Shown here: piece after piece, positions 9,980-23,600 of the stretch
Layout of the letters: each line of letters starts with the position of its first letter
Position numbering within the stretch: the first letter of the stretch is position 1
Assembly: GCA_036250195.1 (NCBI GenBank)
Contig: JAVHZZ010000002.1
Span: 279,392,960-279,456,959 of the forward strand
Length of the DNA: 64,000 bases
Origin: Mixophyes australis
Taxonomy: Eukaryota > Chordata > Amphibia > Anura > Limnodynastidae
Direction: 5' to 3'
The notes under the pieces: model-generated
Told to the model about the DNA's origin: nothing
The model's input: the letters and a program-made list of their open reading frames with translations, nothing else
The model's database searches: none
Made by a program: the position numbers and the translations under genes

Positions 9980-10580
9980 TGCTACAAATCATGATGATAG
10001 TAATCCCTCTATGCTATCAGCTAATGCCTATGTTACAGTGCATAGTGTTTATTAAGCCAGGGAAACAAAAATGTAAAAAAAAAGCTTTTACCTTGGTAAA
10101 GAAGAAACACCTGTAATCAAGGCAAAGTTAACTGCAGAAAAACATAAAATTGCCAACATGCCATTCTACACATGCAGTGGCAAGGAAAGAATCAGGCCTT
10201 CACATTTCTGTATGAGTGCTACTTTTGCAATTGATGTTGAGGCATCCTCTTGTAAGATAAGTCATGACAATGCAAGATCTTGTCATTCTGACTCACTCAA
10301 ACAGTGGTGCCTAAAAACTTTTAAGTGTAAAAGCTGATCCGGAAAAAAACAGTAAGGCTGAAGAAACTTTATGTTCAGATTCAGAAATGACACAAATCCC
10401 TGAAGAGAGTCTATCCACAAGTGTTATGTATAAGCCTGACCTTTCTGATACTGTACTCATAAAGAAGCCTCCTTTCACCATTTTTGCAGATGTGTGGATG
10501 AGCAGCCCAAGTGTAACACAACTCCCTCCAAGGCTGAGGGTCAACATTCCAGATGATTCTCCTGCCCAGAAACCAGTTTA
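9980..10580 (+). pseudogene. Outer hAT copy, N-terminal coding remnant
   Basis: Continues the sequence cut at 4251. Fragments in shifting frames match the family N-terminus: HQATATNHDDSNPS spanning the junction, then IANMPFYTCSGKER near 10150, then CSDSEMTQIPEES near 10375. The 219-residue frame at 62020-62679 has the matching blocks IASMPFYTRSGKER and CSDSQMTTIPVES. Several stops and shifts make it non-functional. No BED or catalytic blocks follow. Confidence 0.7.
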
Positions 10581-11577
10581 ATCTAGTCTATTTACACATT
10601 ACAGTCAGTATCACTTTAAGTATTTATTCCCTAACTTCACTAACTAGAGTATGTAATGTGTGATCTCTTCGGCGAAAGAACCGGACAACTGCTGATGAAT
10701 AGGGGATTAAAATGATACCAGACATGACACATTTCATATAGCCTGGACCTTAAATAACACTAAAGTGTACATATAATCATAATATATAAACTAATAATAA
10801 ACTAAATACTATCTGCTCATAAATCACTGTGGAATGGAATCAATATAAATATGAAATATATAAATAACTAAATGTTGTAGTGCGAGTGTGTGTGTGCTTA
10901 TTTTACAGCGTGATCGCGCCATGCCACGTGTACCGTGGCATACTGAGTGCAATCGCATGATAAAACAATACTAACTAATATACTTTCGCTCATCCAATTA
11001 TACGACTTCGACAGTGGTATCTCTGATTTCCCAAATAGGGGTTTGTAAAAATCTTTCAATTAGTAAAGGTATTGGTACTCAAAAAGTTGTAAGTGCTGAG
11101 TAGAATTCAAAAAACATTCTCTGTAACTATGGGAATCTTATTTTCTCTTATAAATAAAGCAAAACCTAGACCCACTAATTTATATAATATGTACCACTTC
11201 AATGTATAGCAGGTGTCTGGTATGTGTTTGTATGGATGCTTGATGTAAATAACAGCATGAATGCCATGCAAGAGAGGAAGGAATTCACAGGTAAACCTTG
11301 AAGCAATGCATACAACAACAGGGGACCAAAGTTTGGAAATGACAATATTTCATAACCTTGTGTCATCTACAGCACAATGTCTATATGTAAATACATTTCC
11401 TGGGAGACCGTTAAAAGCTATGGGGAGGGTGCTTTTATGGTCGAAATTGAAGTTGAATCAGTCTGCCTTGTTCTGTTCTTCTGTCTACATCCTAAATCAT
11501 TTAAATTTATGAATTTAAGACTACCAGGTGGGTTCTATATAGATAAATGTTTGCTCATGGGTAGTGTTGTGTAATGC
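10581..11577. other. Unassigned A+T-rich stretch
   Basis: No long open frame, RNA gene or terminal-repeat structure is recognised. Confidence 0.4.
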
Positions 11578-12005
11578 TCTGTCAGGAATCCTGTATTTAG
11601 TTTTAGCATTCATTGCTCACTGCGCAGCACAACTGAAACAAGTTTACTGAGTTGCAAACAGGTGATTGCCGGCATTACAAAGGTGGTGAGTTTCACTTCC
11701 AAACAGTATATCAACCTGCTCTGCCTGTCATTCCTTACCAGAGTATTAGCTTTGCTGTTCTCTGAGCTCTTAAGCATCTTATCATGTTTACTGCTTGATT
11801 CCTGATTATGGATCTGGCTTGTTTCTGAATTTGTGATACTTGGATCCTGATTTTGCACTGTGCTGAGAGATTGGTTTTGACCTTTGGCTTTTCCCCGGCT
11901 AGATTGACTATTCTGCCTACTGAGCTACTTTTCAGTACTGCTCTGCCAACCATGCTAACTCTCTGGCTGTGTCAATATTAGCTGGTGTTGTGTCTACAAA
12001 TCTGG
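11578..12005 (+). mobile_element. Possible LTR fragment
   Basis: Starts TGTCAGGAATCCTG, like the 5' edge of Ty3-type LTRs elsewhere in the window (TGTCA edges), and continues as T/C-rich sequence. No matching CA end with a duplication was found, so this is tentative. Confidence 0.3.
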
Positions 12006-12027
12006 ACCTGATATGCACATTTTTTGA

Positions 12028-13145
12028 ATGTTTAGCTCCTTACTTTACTGGTGCACTGTGGTGGATTCTGGTCACTATGTTTTGGCGCACTACTTGGATG
12101 ATTCTTTGTTAGTCGACCCCAGTGGATCGGAGAATCGTGATCATATCTTGTCTGCAACACAAGCCTTGTTTAGAGTACTGGGAGTGCCCATGATGCTGCA
12201 CAAAACTGAGGGTCCGGTGGATAAATTATCCTACTTAGGGGTAAAAAAATAATTCCAAAGTAGGGTGTTGCAGGATGCTGGCAGCCAAGGTTCTTGAACT
12301 GAGGGATCTTTTGGACATGTTTAAGGAATCCAGTAAGGTTACATTGCAGGCTACATAAAAATCACTCCTGTGTCTTCTTATTTTTGCTTATAGGTTCATA
12401 CCCAAGGGCAATTTTTTTTTTTAGGAAGCTCAAATGGGCCACTGCGGGGTATTGAAGGCACATCATTCAGTGCACTTACCTGGATCAATAAAAGAGGATT
12501 TTAAAGTCTGGTGTGTTTTCTACAGCATTTCAATGTGGTGTGTTTGTGATTCCCTATTCTAATATTGAACTGCGGCCTACAGCTTATCCTGAAGGTGAGA
12601 CGACAATTGGCCACCTAGTTGGCAGGAGGTTGTGTAGTCAATCAATAATCAACTGGTCTTATTTCCTCTGGTGACAAGAGTAATTAGGCATCTTGTTTTA
12701 AAATGCCTGTGTCCTAACATTATGTTCCTGGGACAATAATATAGCCAAAACTTTATTACGATTTTCCTTGTTCAGGTTCAGGAAATTGCTGTTAGCAGCT
12801 AAAATCAAGGGGATGTTATATGCTGCTTATGTTTGACAGATTATCAAGCTATCATAGATGATCTGGCTGGGAAGACACTGGTCCTTGCCACCCTGAAGAT
12901 GTATAGGGAGGCCTTGAAGGAATGGGAGATGTTCAGGAATGTGGGTTGCAATCAAAATAAGATGCAGAAACAGTGTATAATGGACTTTGTCTGTACAACT
13001 TTTCCATAGGGAGATCCAAAGCTTCTTTGGCTTTGGCATTTCTGAGTATTATAAAATTACATGAGAGTTGATATTGCTAAAAGCTTCTTGGTCAGTAAGG
13101 CTTTAAAGGATAGGCTAGAGTTAGGTGGTTCTTCTACATAGGTTG
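12028..13145 (+). pseudogene. DIRS-like retrotransposon remnant (RT, RNase H, tyrosine recombinase)
   Basis: A short frame (12028-12252) carries the reverse-transcriptase motif HYLDDSLLVDPS and the KTEGPVDKLSYLGV block found in DIRS/Ngaro polymerases. The next ~500 bp, read through stops and shifts, gives ELRDLLDMFKESSKVTLQAT and weaker blocks like the RNase H region. Further on, LKMYREALKEWEMFRN (about 12890-12940) and NYMRVDIAKSFLVSKALK (about 13055-13110) resemble the tyrosine recombinase. Gene order fits DIRS-type elements, which integrate by recombinase instead of DDE integrase. It is heavily mutated and both ends are unclear. Confidence 0.6.
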
Positions 13146-13236
13146 CGATCCCTTGCAGACGCCGGTCACAGCAGTCGTCCTGGAGCCAGGTCGGAAAGGA
13201 GCCGTTCGGGGTCACCACAGCAGGGTAAGTATTGTC

Positions 13237-13268
13237 GTGGTAGTCAGCATCGATATGCTGACTACCAC
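13237..13268. other. Perfect 14-bp palindrome with 4-nt loop
   Basis: GTGGTAGTCAGCAT pairs exactly with ATGCTGACTACCAC across CGAT. It lies about 100 bp after the recombinase-like remnant and may belong to that element's 3' structure. Confidence 0.7.
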
Positions 13269-15625
13269 TGATTTAGTCGCCCCCTTTTTGTGTTATTAAT
13301 GACTGGTAGCTAATTGACTTATGCATTCTTTGCCACCACAAAATTGATTTAATTTAATATGTGTGTGGCCTTTTTCCACCAAGCAAGTCTCCAGTGTTGT
13401 TATTTCTTTGTTATGGGTTGGTGAACGGTTGTCAGAAGACTTCATGCAAATGGGACTTGGGATCAGCCACTAGACGACTGCTTCTCAATAAAAATCTCTA
13501 TTTCCTCTCTCCAGCTTTTACTTATCTTGTCCCCAGTTTCTTTTATCCTCACCTATTGGCTACACGTTTTCCTCATTTTCTTCCATTCATTATTTTCCTT
13601 CTGCTTCTCTATCCCATTCCAAGTGTTACTAGTATTGATCATTAATCTTTCCATCCTCTCCTATCCTCCTTCTCTTTCTCTCCATCCCCTTTACTTTGGT
13701 CTTCTTCTGTTTAATTTGTGTCATTTTGAATAGTGTTAATTGCAACAGCAACATATCTTTGCGCCCTAAGATAGAAGGGGACACTATGAGGTGGGAGATA
13801 CAGCTGAGTCAACAATCCTGCCCCTATCTGACATGCACTAAAGTTATGCATTTAATTTACATAGTTATACTTTTCCTGGTTACTATAGTTATTGCTATGT
13901 TGCCCTGTGAACATTTCTAAGCATGTATTTCTCAGAATGAATGTTATGTTTGCATGTTACTGACAAGCACTACCTATGTATGCTATTGTCCAATAAACCT
14001 GTTACTAAAAAAACAATCTTCACTGCCCCTTATTACGCTTTATTCTCAGTGCTTTTAATTTTAAAGTAAGTCACAAATAATGAACATTCTTGTAAACCAG
14101 TTCCTATTGAAACAAATACTATAATGTAAGCTCGAAATTCAAACAGAAGCTGAAATGTCAAAGACGGATCTTTGAAAGCCCATTTTGCATATAGTTGGAC
14201 AGATGATCTGTCATAGATCATGCTTCATCCCATATAATGTTTATAATACAGATTGTAGTACCATAGCAAACAATTTTCTACTTTTGCAATTGTCTTTTCC
14301 AATGAATTAGCTGTACGCTAGCATGATAATGGTTTTTGATTTTCATCACACGCACATATACTGTAACATATCTGAATGACAGAAGCAGGTCACTAATGAT
14401 TACTGCGGCTTGCTGCTCTATCCCTGTTGTCACCACATCTCCCTTTCAATTACATGTCTCTGAAATTCATTTGTTGATGAGATAATTCAGCAGCCACTAG
14501 CCAGAGCAACATACAAAGCAAAATGGAAGCTCAGGAAGCCACATAGCAGCAATCGTTTTAGTTGTTAAACTGACAAGTTTTGTGTTTGTATTTAGAATAG
14601 TCCTGGAAGATTAAAAAATGATGAATGATAGATTTACTGCACACATACATGTGCATGATGGCAGTTACTAGACAAAATGTCTTCCAAGTTGAAGCATTAA
14701 AATATGTCTCATCCCATGAGAATGGGCTGGCTGGAGGCCTGCCTGCAAAAATCAACACTCACAGGTAGATTTTCTGAGACTTATGAGAGTTTTATTTACA
14801 TCGTCTATTCCTATGAGAGAACAACTGCAGAAATGCTTTTGCCAAACTCTTTGGTATGAGACGAGAGTATTTTTGCAAAATCCACCTATCTCTCTCAGAA
14901 CCCCGGTCTCTCTGTGTCTTTGTGTCCTTGATTGTTATTACTAGTGCCCTTAATGTTGATTTTGAAATCTGAATATATACTTGCCTTTTTTATTACAAAT
15001 GCTTTTTGATATGTACATGTCTGAAGTTCTTCAATAAATTATATAAAGCAAAATATGTCTCACCCCAAACTAATTTGCCTAATAATGATATTTTTAAGCA
15101 GAAAATGAGGCTTGACTATGTAAACAGTGTTGCACACAATAGTGAGAATACATAGCAAAAGCTGGCACCTTTGGAATATGTTCTATGGACAATTAATATT
15201 GTGGCCATTCTCCTCCCAGCCAGAGTCTCATTTAAAATACTGTCCAGAAATAAAATAAAAGCCACAATTGTCCTGCGGTCATATAACTCTTACCTGTACA
15301 TTATATAATATAACCCCTATGTCTAGCATATACAGCCCCAAATGTCCAGCATCTAGCTTTAAGTGTCAAACACGTAATCTAGCCTCATTCATTAGCATTT
15401 CACACAGCACTAGAAGACCAGATTTACTAACCCTGATGTGGCCCCTTCAACTTCCTGGTGCTGCCAATTTATTGAAACAGAAAATTTGATTAACTGCACC
15501 TGTTATTTTTTACTCGACCATACGTAAATTACTCAATATAATTATAAAGATTCAGGGTACCTATATAATGCTAATATCCTGATGGGTGCACCCAAACACA
15601 TAGGAACAAATCACTAGAAAATGAA
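13269..15625. other. Unassigned A+T-rich stretch
   Basis: No recognisable gene. An AATAAA-type signal lies near 13992 in a segment with short open frames that show no family motif. I see no complete element here. Confidence 0.35.
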
Positions 15626-15630
15626 GAAAC

Positions 15631-16442
15631 TGTTACGGCTCTGCCTATACTTCGCATGTGTCTGCAGTACCTCAATTCCACCAGAGGTGCTGCTGTTTTA
15701 CCCCTGAACTTTACACCTCGCCTGCAGGAGTTAATCTCCTTACCTGATAAGTACCTGATCCTGCTTTTTGGCTTCATATACCTGCCTAAGTCTGTGATCG
15801 GTGCAGTTCATTGTTTTTACCTGGCTGCTGCTTGTCTCCTGTTCATACCCTGTTCATACCATGATCATGCACTATTCATACCCTGCTCCAGTTTGCTTCA
15901 CTGCTGTCTGATCTCTTGTTGTGACCCTCTACCTGATTACCAGACTCTGCTTGTTTGCCTGTTGCCCTGACCTCTGCGAGGTTACCAGATTATGATTGTT
16001 CACTTGTGACCCTGACCTCTGCCTGGCTACTGGAGTTTGTGTGTACGCTTATTGCCCGGACCTCTGCCTGGTCACTGGACTCACCTAGTCATCTGCTTCC
16101 CTGGACTGCCTTGTGCCTCTGGCTATCTGGAATCCTGATCCCTCCCTCTTTAATCTGGTGCTTCGTGCCTCCTGGCAATTGGGTAACTTAATCTATTTGT
16201 TCCTGCATTATGAACTGTATTTGCCATTTGAATCATGGCTTGGAACATGTTGCTTCTGTGGACTATTCCTGCCATTCATCACACCTGTTCATATTTGTGT
16301 ATGGGAGTATACCTAATAATTCTGCAACCTGAAATCAGCATATTCCATAAACTGAATCCTTGTTCACATATTTTGCCTAAATAAAGACACTTGGTTTTTC
16401 TACTTCTGTTGCTGCGTCCTGATTTCACTAGGAATCATAACA
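15631..16442 (+). mobile_element. Solo LTR, 812 bp
   Basis: Begins TGTTACGG and ends ATCATAACA, so TG...CA edges with a 5-bp inverted match. It is flanked by the exact 5-bp duplication GAAAC (15626-15630 and 16443-16447). A poly(A) signal (AAATAAAG) lies near 16380. No internal coding sequence remains, as expected after LTR-LTR recombination. Confidence 0.88.
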
Positions 16443-16447
16443 GAAAC

Positions 16448-17484
16448 AAAATGTTTAATTTGGGGCAATCCAGGATGTTCAATTACACATCTTGATTCTT
16501 CTTTTTCCAGTGAGCTGCCAATTATTGCCAACAGGGATTAAGCCAGCCACCGTTGATAAAGTAGCACATACTAGCAGCCTGCACTATTATTTAACAATTA
16601 AAATTAAGATGGCTTTGCTTCTCTTAGAGTAATAGATCACTTACAAAGAACCAGTCTTTGCATGATTTTTTCTAAAAAAATAGTGTATGTTGGTTGTACA
16701 GTGCTTGTTGAATGAGTACCACTGCTTTACTAGAGAGGGAGAGGTGACCCCAAATATTGTCCCCATTGTGAACTAACTGCCATTATGTTTCTGCAAATGA
16801 CTGTCAGTTTTGGTGTGGAGTCTGCATTACTGATTGCTTTCTCTGACAAGCACAATGTTACAGATGAGTGATGAGTAATGCAGACCCTGCACTACAAATC
16901 ATGTATACCATTAAGTCAAGATCATATTATGGGCACCATTAAGTAAAGCTAAATCTCATGTATACCAATAAGTCAAGCTGTATCACCATCTGGGTACAAA
17001 ACTCCAAATGTTCTTACACCTTGCAGTTCATTACAATAGTTGTAGTCAGAGCCAGTGGAGCAAATCACTAGGGTAGCAAAGAGCAGCAAGCAGGGTACCT
17101 ATTAATTAATACTAAAATAGCAGATGGGCACCCCCTTGCTGAGAATGTCCTGTGCCGTTGTAAGGTTTGCCCACTCATAGAAATGGGCCTGACATGACAA
17201 AGTAATGCTGAAATGTATTATACAATCCAATTAACCCTGTGTCATTGAGTCATTGACCTCTACTATACTAATCTGGTAACCAATTGGAGTTTAGAGCAGG
17301 GCAGAAAAGTACATGCTATACATTTACTTGGGGACTGAATTCTGCTACTATGGTGGTGAATTTGAAAGAAATGTGGCAATGGGAACATGGTAGGTAATAT
17401 GAGTGCATGTTTTATATGTTAGTTGTGGATTTTGGAGACTATGGCTGAGGAGTATTATACATAATTACCATCATATTAACCATA
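16448..17484. other. Unassigned stretch
   Basis: No gene or element recognised. A short direct repeat (ATGTATACCATTAAGTCAAG and variants) lies at 16900-16985. Confidence 0.35.
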
Positions 17485-17692
17485 AAGATGTTCACTGAGC
17501 CCTGTGTTTTGGTTTTGGATCTGTATTAACTTTGTGTTTTGGTTTTGGCAAAACTGCCCTTCTGTGTTTTGGTTTTGGATCTGTCATTTTTAGAAGTATT
17601 GCTAAAATATGCTAAAATCACATCATTTTGCTCCTTTTTTGTTCCTACATTATTATTAACCTTAAATTCCAGTCATTTCCAGTCAATTTTGA
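17485..17692 (-). mobile_element. hAT 3' end fragment
   Basis: AGATGTTCACTGAGCC followed by TGTGTTTTGGTTTTGG repeats matches the 3' end of the hAT at 61251. The later ATTATTATTAACC and CCAGTCATTTCC blocks match the reverse complement of 9725-9790. It abuts L1 ORF1 without a visible duplication. Confidence 0.6.
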
Positions 17693-18265
17693 TGAAGTCT
17701 ACTCGCACCGTGATAAATTTGCGGACATGGAAGACAGATCAAGGAGGAACAATATCAGGATCAGAGGTATTCCAGAAACAGTCACTCCTTCCGAGTTGCT
17801 CCCATTCGTTACAGAGTTGTTACGCAAACTACTACTGAAGCAACGGAACAGGATCTGATGATAGATCGTATTCATAGGTTCCCTAAGCCTAGATCAGCCC
17901 CAGAGAATGCACCTATAGACACTCTCATGAGGATTCATTTTTTCCAGATAAAGGAGCGGATTCTTGGAGCGGCTAGAACGGAGGGCAATGCTGAATACTT
18001 AAAAAACCTCCAGATCTTTCAGGACTTTTCATATGCTACAATATCCAAGAGAAGATCTTTTCAGGCTATAACCAGGACTCTGAGAGACCGGGACATTACA
18101 TATAAATGGGGTTTCCCTGTCAAACTAATTATACGTAGGGATAATGTTACGCATCCCGCTTCCTCAGTAGCCAAAGGATTGTCTGTACTGAAGTCCTGGG
18201 ATATCCCGGTGCCTGAGCCGACTTCTATGTCAAGTTTGAGCTTTGGACAAGAATTTTCAAAATGA
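17693..18265 (+). pseudogene. L1 ORF1 (RNA-binding chaperone), partial
   Basis: Two overlapping frames meet near 17858. The first carries MEDRSRRNNIRIRGIPE, the hallmark of the RNA-recognition domain of L1 ORF1 proteins. The second continues with IHRFPKPR, KERILGAAR, FQDFSYATISKRR and YKWGFPVKLI, which correspond to the rest of that domain and the C-terminal domain. ORF1 proteins coat LINE RNA as trimers. The coiled-coil N-terminus is missing, and a frame shift near 17850 breaks the gene. Confidence 0.8.
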
Positions 18266-18682
18266 ATGGAAGATGGATAAAGATTCCACTGAGTTCAGTT
18301 TTCGGCACCTGGACAATTGGTTCTAGTTTCAAGAGCTGCTAACCTGTGTTAGGACTTTACATATCACCATGGTCCCATCATGTTGGGAGGAGGAAGAGGC
18401 ATGGGTGGCAGTCTCGCCCCAGGTTGCAGCAGTGGCCACCTTTTATTGGGCAGTCTCCCATCTGTTCTTGTTTGTGTGTGTTGTTTTTTTTTCGTTTATT
18501 CTGCAGGCTCTGGGTGAACCATGAAAAAGACAACAGGTTGCCAAACTGGAGACAGCGCAAGAATTGGAGGTTCTTAGCTTCCATATACCGAGTAGTGTTG
18601 TTAATATAACATTTGTTATACGTTAGATTATCTTTTTCTTTCTGATTAGTTAGAGTGAGTTAGCTCATTTAAGATTAGTATA

Positions 18683-20253
18683 CAGTCAAGTCCATAAATA
18701 TTGGGACATCAATACAATTCTCATATTTTGGGCTCTATACACCACCACAATGGATTTGAAATGAAACTAACAAGATGTGCTTTAACTGCAGACTTTGAGG
18801 GTATTTACATCCAAATCAGGTGAACGGAGTAGGAATTAGAACGGTTTATATATGTGCCTCACACTTTTTAAGGGACCAAAAGTAATGGGACAATCGACTC
18901 AAAACCTATTTCAGGGACATGTGTGGGCTATTCCCTCGTTATTTCATCATCAATTGAGCAGGTAAAAGGTCTGGAGTTGATTCTAGGTGTGACATTTGCA
19001 TTTGGAATCTGTTGCTGTCGACTCTCAATATGAGATCCAAAGAGCTGTCACTATCAGTGAAGCAAGCCATCATTAGGCTGAAAAATCAAAACAAACCCAT
19101 CAGAGAGATAGCAAAAACATTAGGTGTGGCCAAATGAACTGTTTGGAACATTTTAAAAAGAAAGAATGCAACAGAGATCTCAGCAACACCAAAAGACCCG
19201 GAAGACCACGGAAAACAACTGTGGTGGATGACAGAAGAATTTTTTTCCCTGGTTAAAGAAAAACCCCTTCACAACAGTTGGCTAAATCAAGAACACTCTC
19301 CAGGAGGTATATGTCGAAAATCAAGAGAAGACGTCACAAGAGTGAATATAGAGGGTTCACCACAAGATGTAAACCATTTGTGAGCCACAAAAACAGGAAG
19401 ACCAGATTAGAGTTTGGCAAACAACATCTAAAAAAACCATTACAGTTCTGGAACAACATCCTATGGACAGATAAGACAAAGATCAACTTGTACCAGAGTG
19501 ATGGGAAGAGAAGAGTATGGAGAAGGAAAGGAACTGCTCATGATCCAAAACATACCACCTCATCAGTGAAACATGGTGGTGGTAATGTCATGACGTGGGC
19601 ATGTTTGGCTGCCAATGGAACTGGTTCACTTGTATTTATTGATGATATGACTGCTGACAAAAGCAGCAGGATGAATTCTGAAGTGTTTCAGGCAATATTA
19701 TCTGCTCATATTCAGTCAAATGCTTCAGAACTCATTGGACAGTGCTTCACAGTGCAGATGGATAATGACCCGAAGCATACTGCAAAATCAACCTGACCTG
19801 AATCCGATTGAGCATGCATTTCACTTGATGAAGACAAAACTGAAGGGAAAATGCCCCAAGAACAACCAATAACTGAAGACATTTGCAGTAGAGGCCTGGC
19901 AGAGCATCACCAGGGATGAAACCCAGCTTCTGGTAATGTCTATGCCTTCCAGACTTCAGGCTGTAATTGACCGCAAAGGATTTGCAACAAAGTATTAAAA
20001 AGTGAAAGTTTGATGTAGGATTGTTTAGTTTGTCCCATTACTTTTGGTCCCTTAAAAAGTGGGAGGCACATATAGAAACCGTTGTAATTCCTACACTGTT
20101 CACCTGATTTGGATGTAAATTCCCTCAAATTAAAGCTGAAAGTCTGCACTTTAAAGCACATTGTGTTTGTTTCATTTCAAATCCATTGTGGTGGTGTATA
20201 GAGCCCAAAATATGAGAATTGCTACGATGTCCCAATATTTATAGACTTGACTG
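18683..20253 (+). mobile_element. Tc1-type DNA transposon (1,571 bp)
   Basis: The ends CAGTCAAGTCCATAAATATT and its inverse are flanked by TA on both sides (18681-18682 and 20254-20255), the Tc1/mariner target duplication. The inverted repeats extend well over 100 bp, including a block about an ATGGATTTGAAATGAAAC-type sequence. It sits between L1 ORF1 and ORF2. Confidence 0.92.
19030..19960 (+). pseudogene. Tc1 transposase, degenerate
   Basis: ATG at 19030 opens the helix-turn-helix part (LSVKQAIIRLKNQNKPIREI) and then meets a stop after TLGVAK. After shifts, the 172-residue frame 19278-19796 carries the catalytic part: LWTDKTKINL (first Asp) and MDNDPKHTAK (second Asp). A shift then cuts it before DLNPIEHAF, where the third acidic residue would lie. 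The protein would excise and insert its own element at TA sites. It is clearly inactive. Confidence 0.85.
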
Positions 20254-20610
20254 TATGATAATATTTATTGGGTCTGATGGGTGAATGGGGACGAGGGGAC
20301 ACTTTTGAGACCCAGGTCGCCCCCCTTTTACACATGTTACTGGTGTATTTCCTTTCCCCTACCAGCAAATACTCTAACCCTCAATTTAGGGTTATTTCAG
20401 TTTTATTCTTTCCCATGTTTTCTGTCTCCTTCAATTTCCTTTTTTTCACCCCTCCTTCCTGTACACGGAACACATTTATACAAACAGTTGGTCTTTTGTG
20501 CTATCACAGTACTATGTACTATGACTATGGTCTGACATTTATTAGACTGAGCAGTTTTTCAATCACAAGTAAACAGCAGAGAGTTTTTATAACCCTTATT
20601 AGCACTTTAA

Positions 20611-23600
20611 ATGGTTAACTTTCTGACACAAAATGCTAGAGGATTAAATTCTGCTAATAAACGGAGGTTGGCACTTGCATCATTTTACAAGCTCAAAGCT
20701 GATGTAGTGGCCTTACAAGAAACGCACTTCAAAGCACCGGCTCTCCCGGTACTGAGAGATAGACATTTCTCACTATGTTTCACTGCTAATGGCCCTCTTA
20801 AACGAAATGGGGTGGCTATCCTATTTAGCAATAGAGTTGAGTTCATTCATAAATCCACCATAGCGGACAAGGCGGATATATATCTGATATTTATTGATAC
20901 ATTAGATAATAAACTAGTTACCATAGTCTCTGTGTACGCCCCAAACTCCAGACAGGTCCCTTTTTTGAGGGGGGTCTTTCAAGAAATAGAGAAGTATAAA
21001 GAAGGAGGACTGATAGTTATGGGAGATTTTAATATAGTTGCAGACCCAAAATTGGATAGGTCCTCTCAATCTTCGACTCCCTCTATGGACACGGGTATAG
21101 CAGGCCCCTACCTAACCTTTTCCAGGTTATTGGTGGAATTTGAGTTTAATGACGTGTGGAGAACTGCAGATCCTAATGGCAGAGATTTTACATATTTGTC
21201 CTCCGTTCACAACTCATACTCACGTATAGATTTAATTATTACAGATAAATGGTCATTATAGGCTACTAAGGTGGTAAAGATTTTGCCGATAACATGGTCG
21301 AATCATGCTCCAGTGCTGTGGTCGTGGAAGATTGCTAATGCATATACACCGCCTAAGCCGTGGCGTATGCCATCGTATCTCTTGTCCCTCCTAGAAGCCA
21401 GACTGGATATTAAAAAAGCGATTGAACAATATTGCCAAACTAATGTTCCATCAGACACGAATATTTTTAACTTTTGGTGTGCGTTGAAAGCAGTTGTGAG
21501 AGGGGTAGCAATCCAGACAGGGTCTCGGTTGAAAAGGGCCAATGCATACCTACAAAAAGAACTTGAGGGTAAATTATGTAAATTAGATTCCCAGAATAAA
21601 AAGTGCCCCTCTAAGGAGTTGAAAAAAAAAATTACTTTAGATAGAGCTTGTGAAGATACCCAGTTTATCTGGCCCAGTGCTACCCATTTCACTCTGGCTG
21701 GCCACCCACGGGTGCCTTCCTATGCCAGGGAAGTCTACCCAGTACCTTCTAGGATTCGTATGGTCACTCAGGCAAAATGCAGTTATAAAAATACAACAGT
21801 ATATTAATTGTCATACAAACAACACTAAAATATTATGTACACACAGTAAATAAATGCCAGGCAGATTTACCACATTATCTGTCCCTTACCCCAATAACTT
21901 AAGGAGATATAGTCATCTGCTGTCCAGACTTCACGACCCATGGATCCCTCTCAGCTGCATAGATAGATTCTCGTTAGAAAACAACAATTCAAAACTAAAT
22001 CTTGCAGTCTCCATGAATGAAATCCCAGAATGAACACCCTTCCCCCCTGGAGTCGCTCCTTATATCTCAGGTCTAATTTCCACAGTCTTTCTCCTCCCTA
22101 TGCATCCCCCTGGGTCAGTGCTGGACTAGGGGGGGTTGGAGAGGGCAGTGAAGATGAGCTGTCCTTCCAGAGAACCTCCCCTGTTAGAAGGCCTGTCTGT
22201 ACTAGCCTGGTGTGAACAATGGACACTAATTAGTTTTCCTACTCCAGCACATGGCAACCTGATCCCTACCCATAATCCCCCTGGCTTCATTTTAAAGACA
22301 ATGAATAGCAACCTTACTGCAAGTCATCAATATACAATACACAATATACATATGTACACTGAACTACAATGTCCCCTTAGCCACATGTAATTGGACAATG
22401 CAGTTGTAGTCTGGTGAGCTTGGGAACAAAAGCATGGGGTATAAAAAGTACATGTGATAATCCACATTATGGGAGAATTGAGAAACTAAATGCTCACAGG
22501 GTTATCACACTCATTTCGTCACAGAGCTCAACTTCAGAAAATGTTACTGTCTAAAACCCAACTTGCATTAATGAGACTTCGACAAAGATTCTATGTGGCT
22601 GGGAACAAAGCGGGGAAGCTTTTAGCTAGGAAATTTAAGGCCAACGAGCTCAGAATAGAATTAAATATTTAATAAATTCTTCAGGAAAGAAAGTCTCTAA
22701 TCCCAGGGACATTGCCAACAAGTTTGCTCAATACTACTCCAAGCTATATAACTTGAAGGACGATAGCTCTACTTACCAACCAAGCTCAGAAGACATAGAG
22801 TGGTTTTTGCACAGCCTAAATATCCCGACAACTGACTCAGTGACGGAGGCCGTCCTGTCTGCACCATGGTCTTGAGCTAAAATCCAGGAAGTTATTAAGA
22901 AACTTCCTTCAGATAAGGATCCAGGGCCAGATGGCTATATAAATGGCTTTTACGTGACATTTCATGAGGAGCTCCACCCGTTGCTTGAGCATTTGTTAAA
23001 TGAAGGTACATCTCGAGGGTCATTCCCACCTGAAATGTTAGTCACAGTTGGTTACTATTCCTAAGCCGGGGAAGGGCCCTGCCTCGTGTCTCAATTACAG
23101 ACCAATAGCCCTCCTAAATTCAGATATTAGAATCTATGCTAAATTGATAGCGAATAGACTTAATGGACTTCCCCCGGAACTGGCTCACCCTGGCCAGGTG
23201 GGATATGTTCTGGGGCGCCAAGCCTCAGACAATACTAAAAGGGTGCTCAACATTCTAGAATGGGTGTCAAATTCCCAGTCGGAGGGAATAGCTCTGTCCC
23301 TTGACGCTGAGAATGCTTTTGATAGACTACATTGGGGATATATGGAGAGGGTCCTTCTCCGGTTCGGATTTCAAGGTAAATTTTTGTCAGCTTTCTCCGC
23401 ACTATACTCTAATCCTTCAGCTAAGGTGTTTAGTAATGGTTTTGTGTCAGATAGTTTCCAGATCTCAAATGGTACAAGACAGGGTTGCCCGCTCTCGCCA
23501 CTGATTTTGGTTCTGGCAATGGAACCTCTTGAGATAGCTGTTAGATCTTCACCATTATTCCCAGGTATCAGCATTAGGAACACGACACACAAATTATGTT

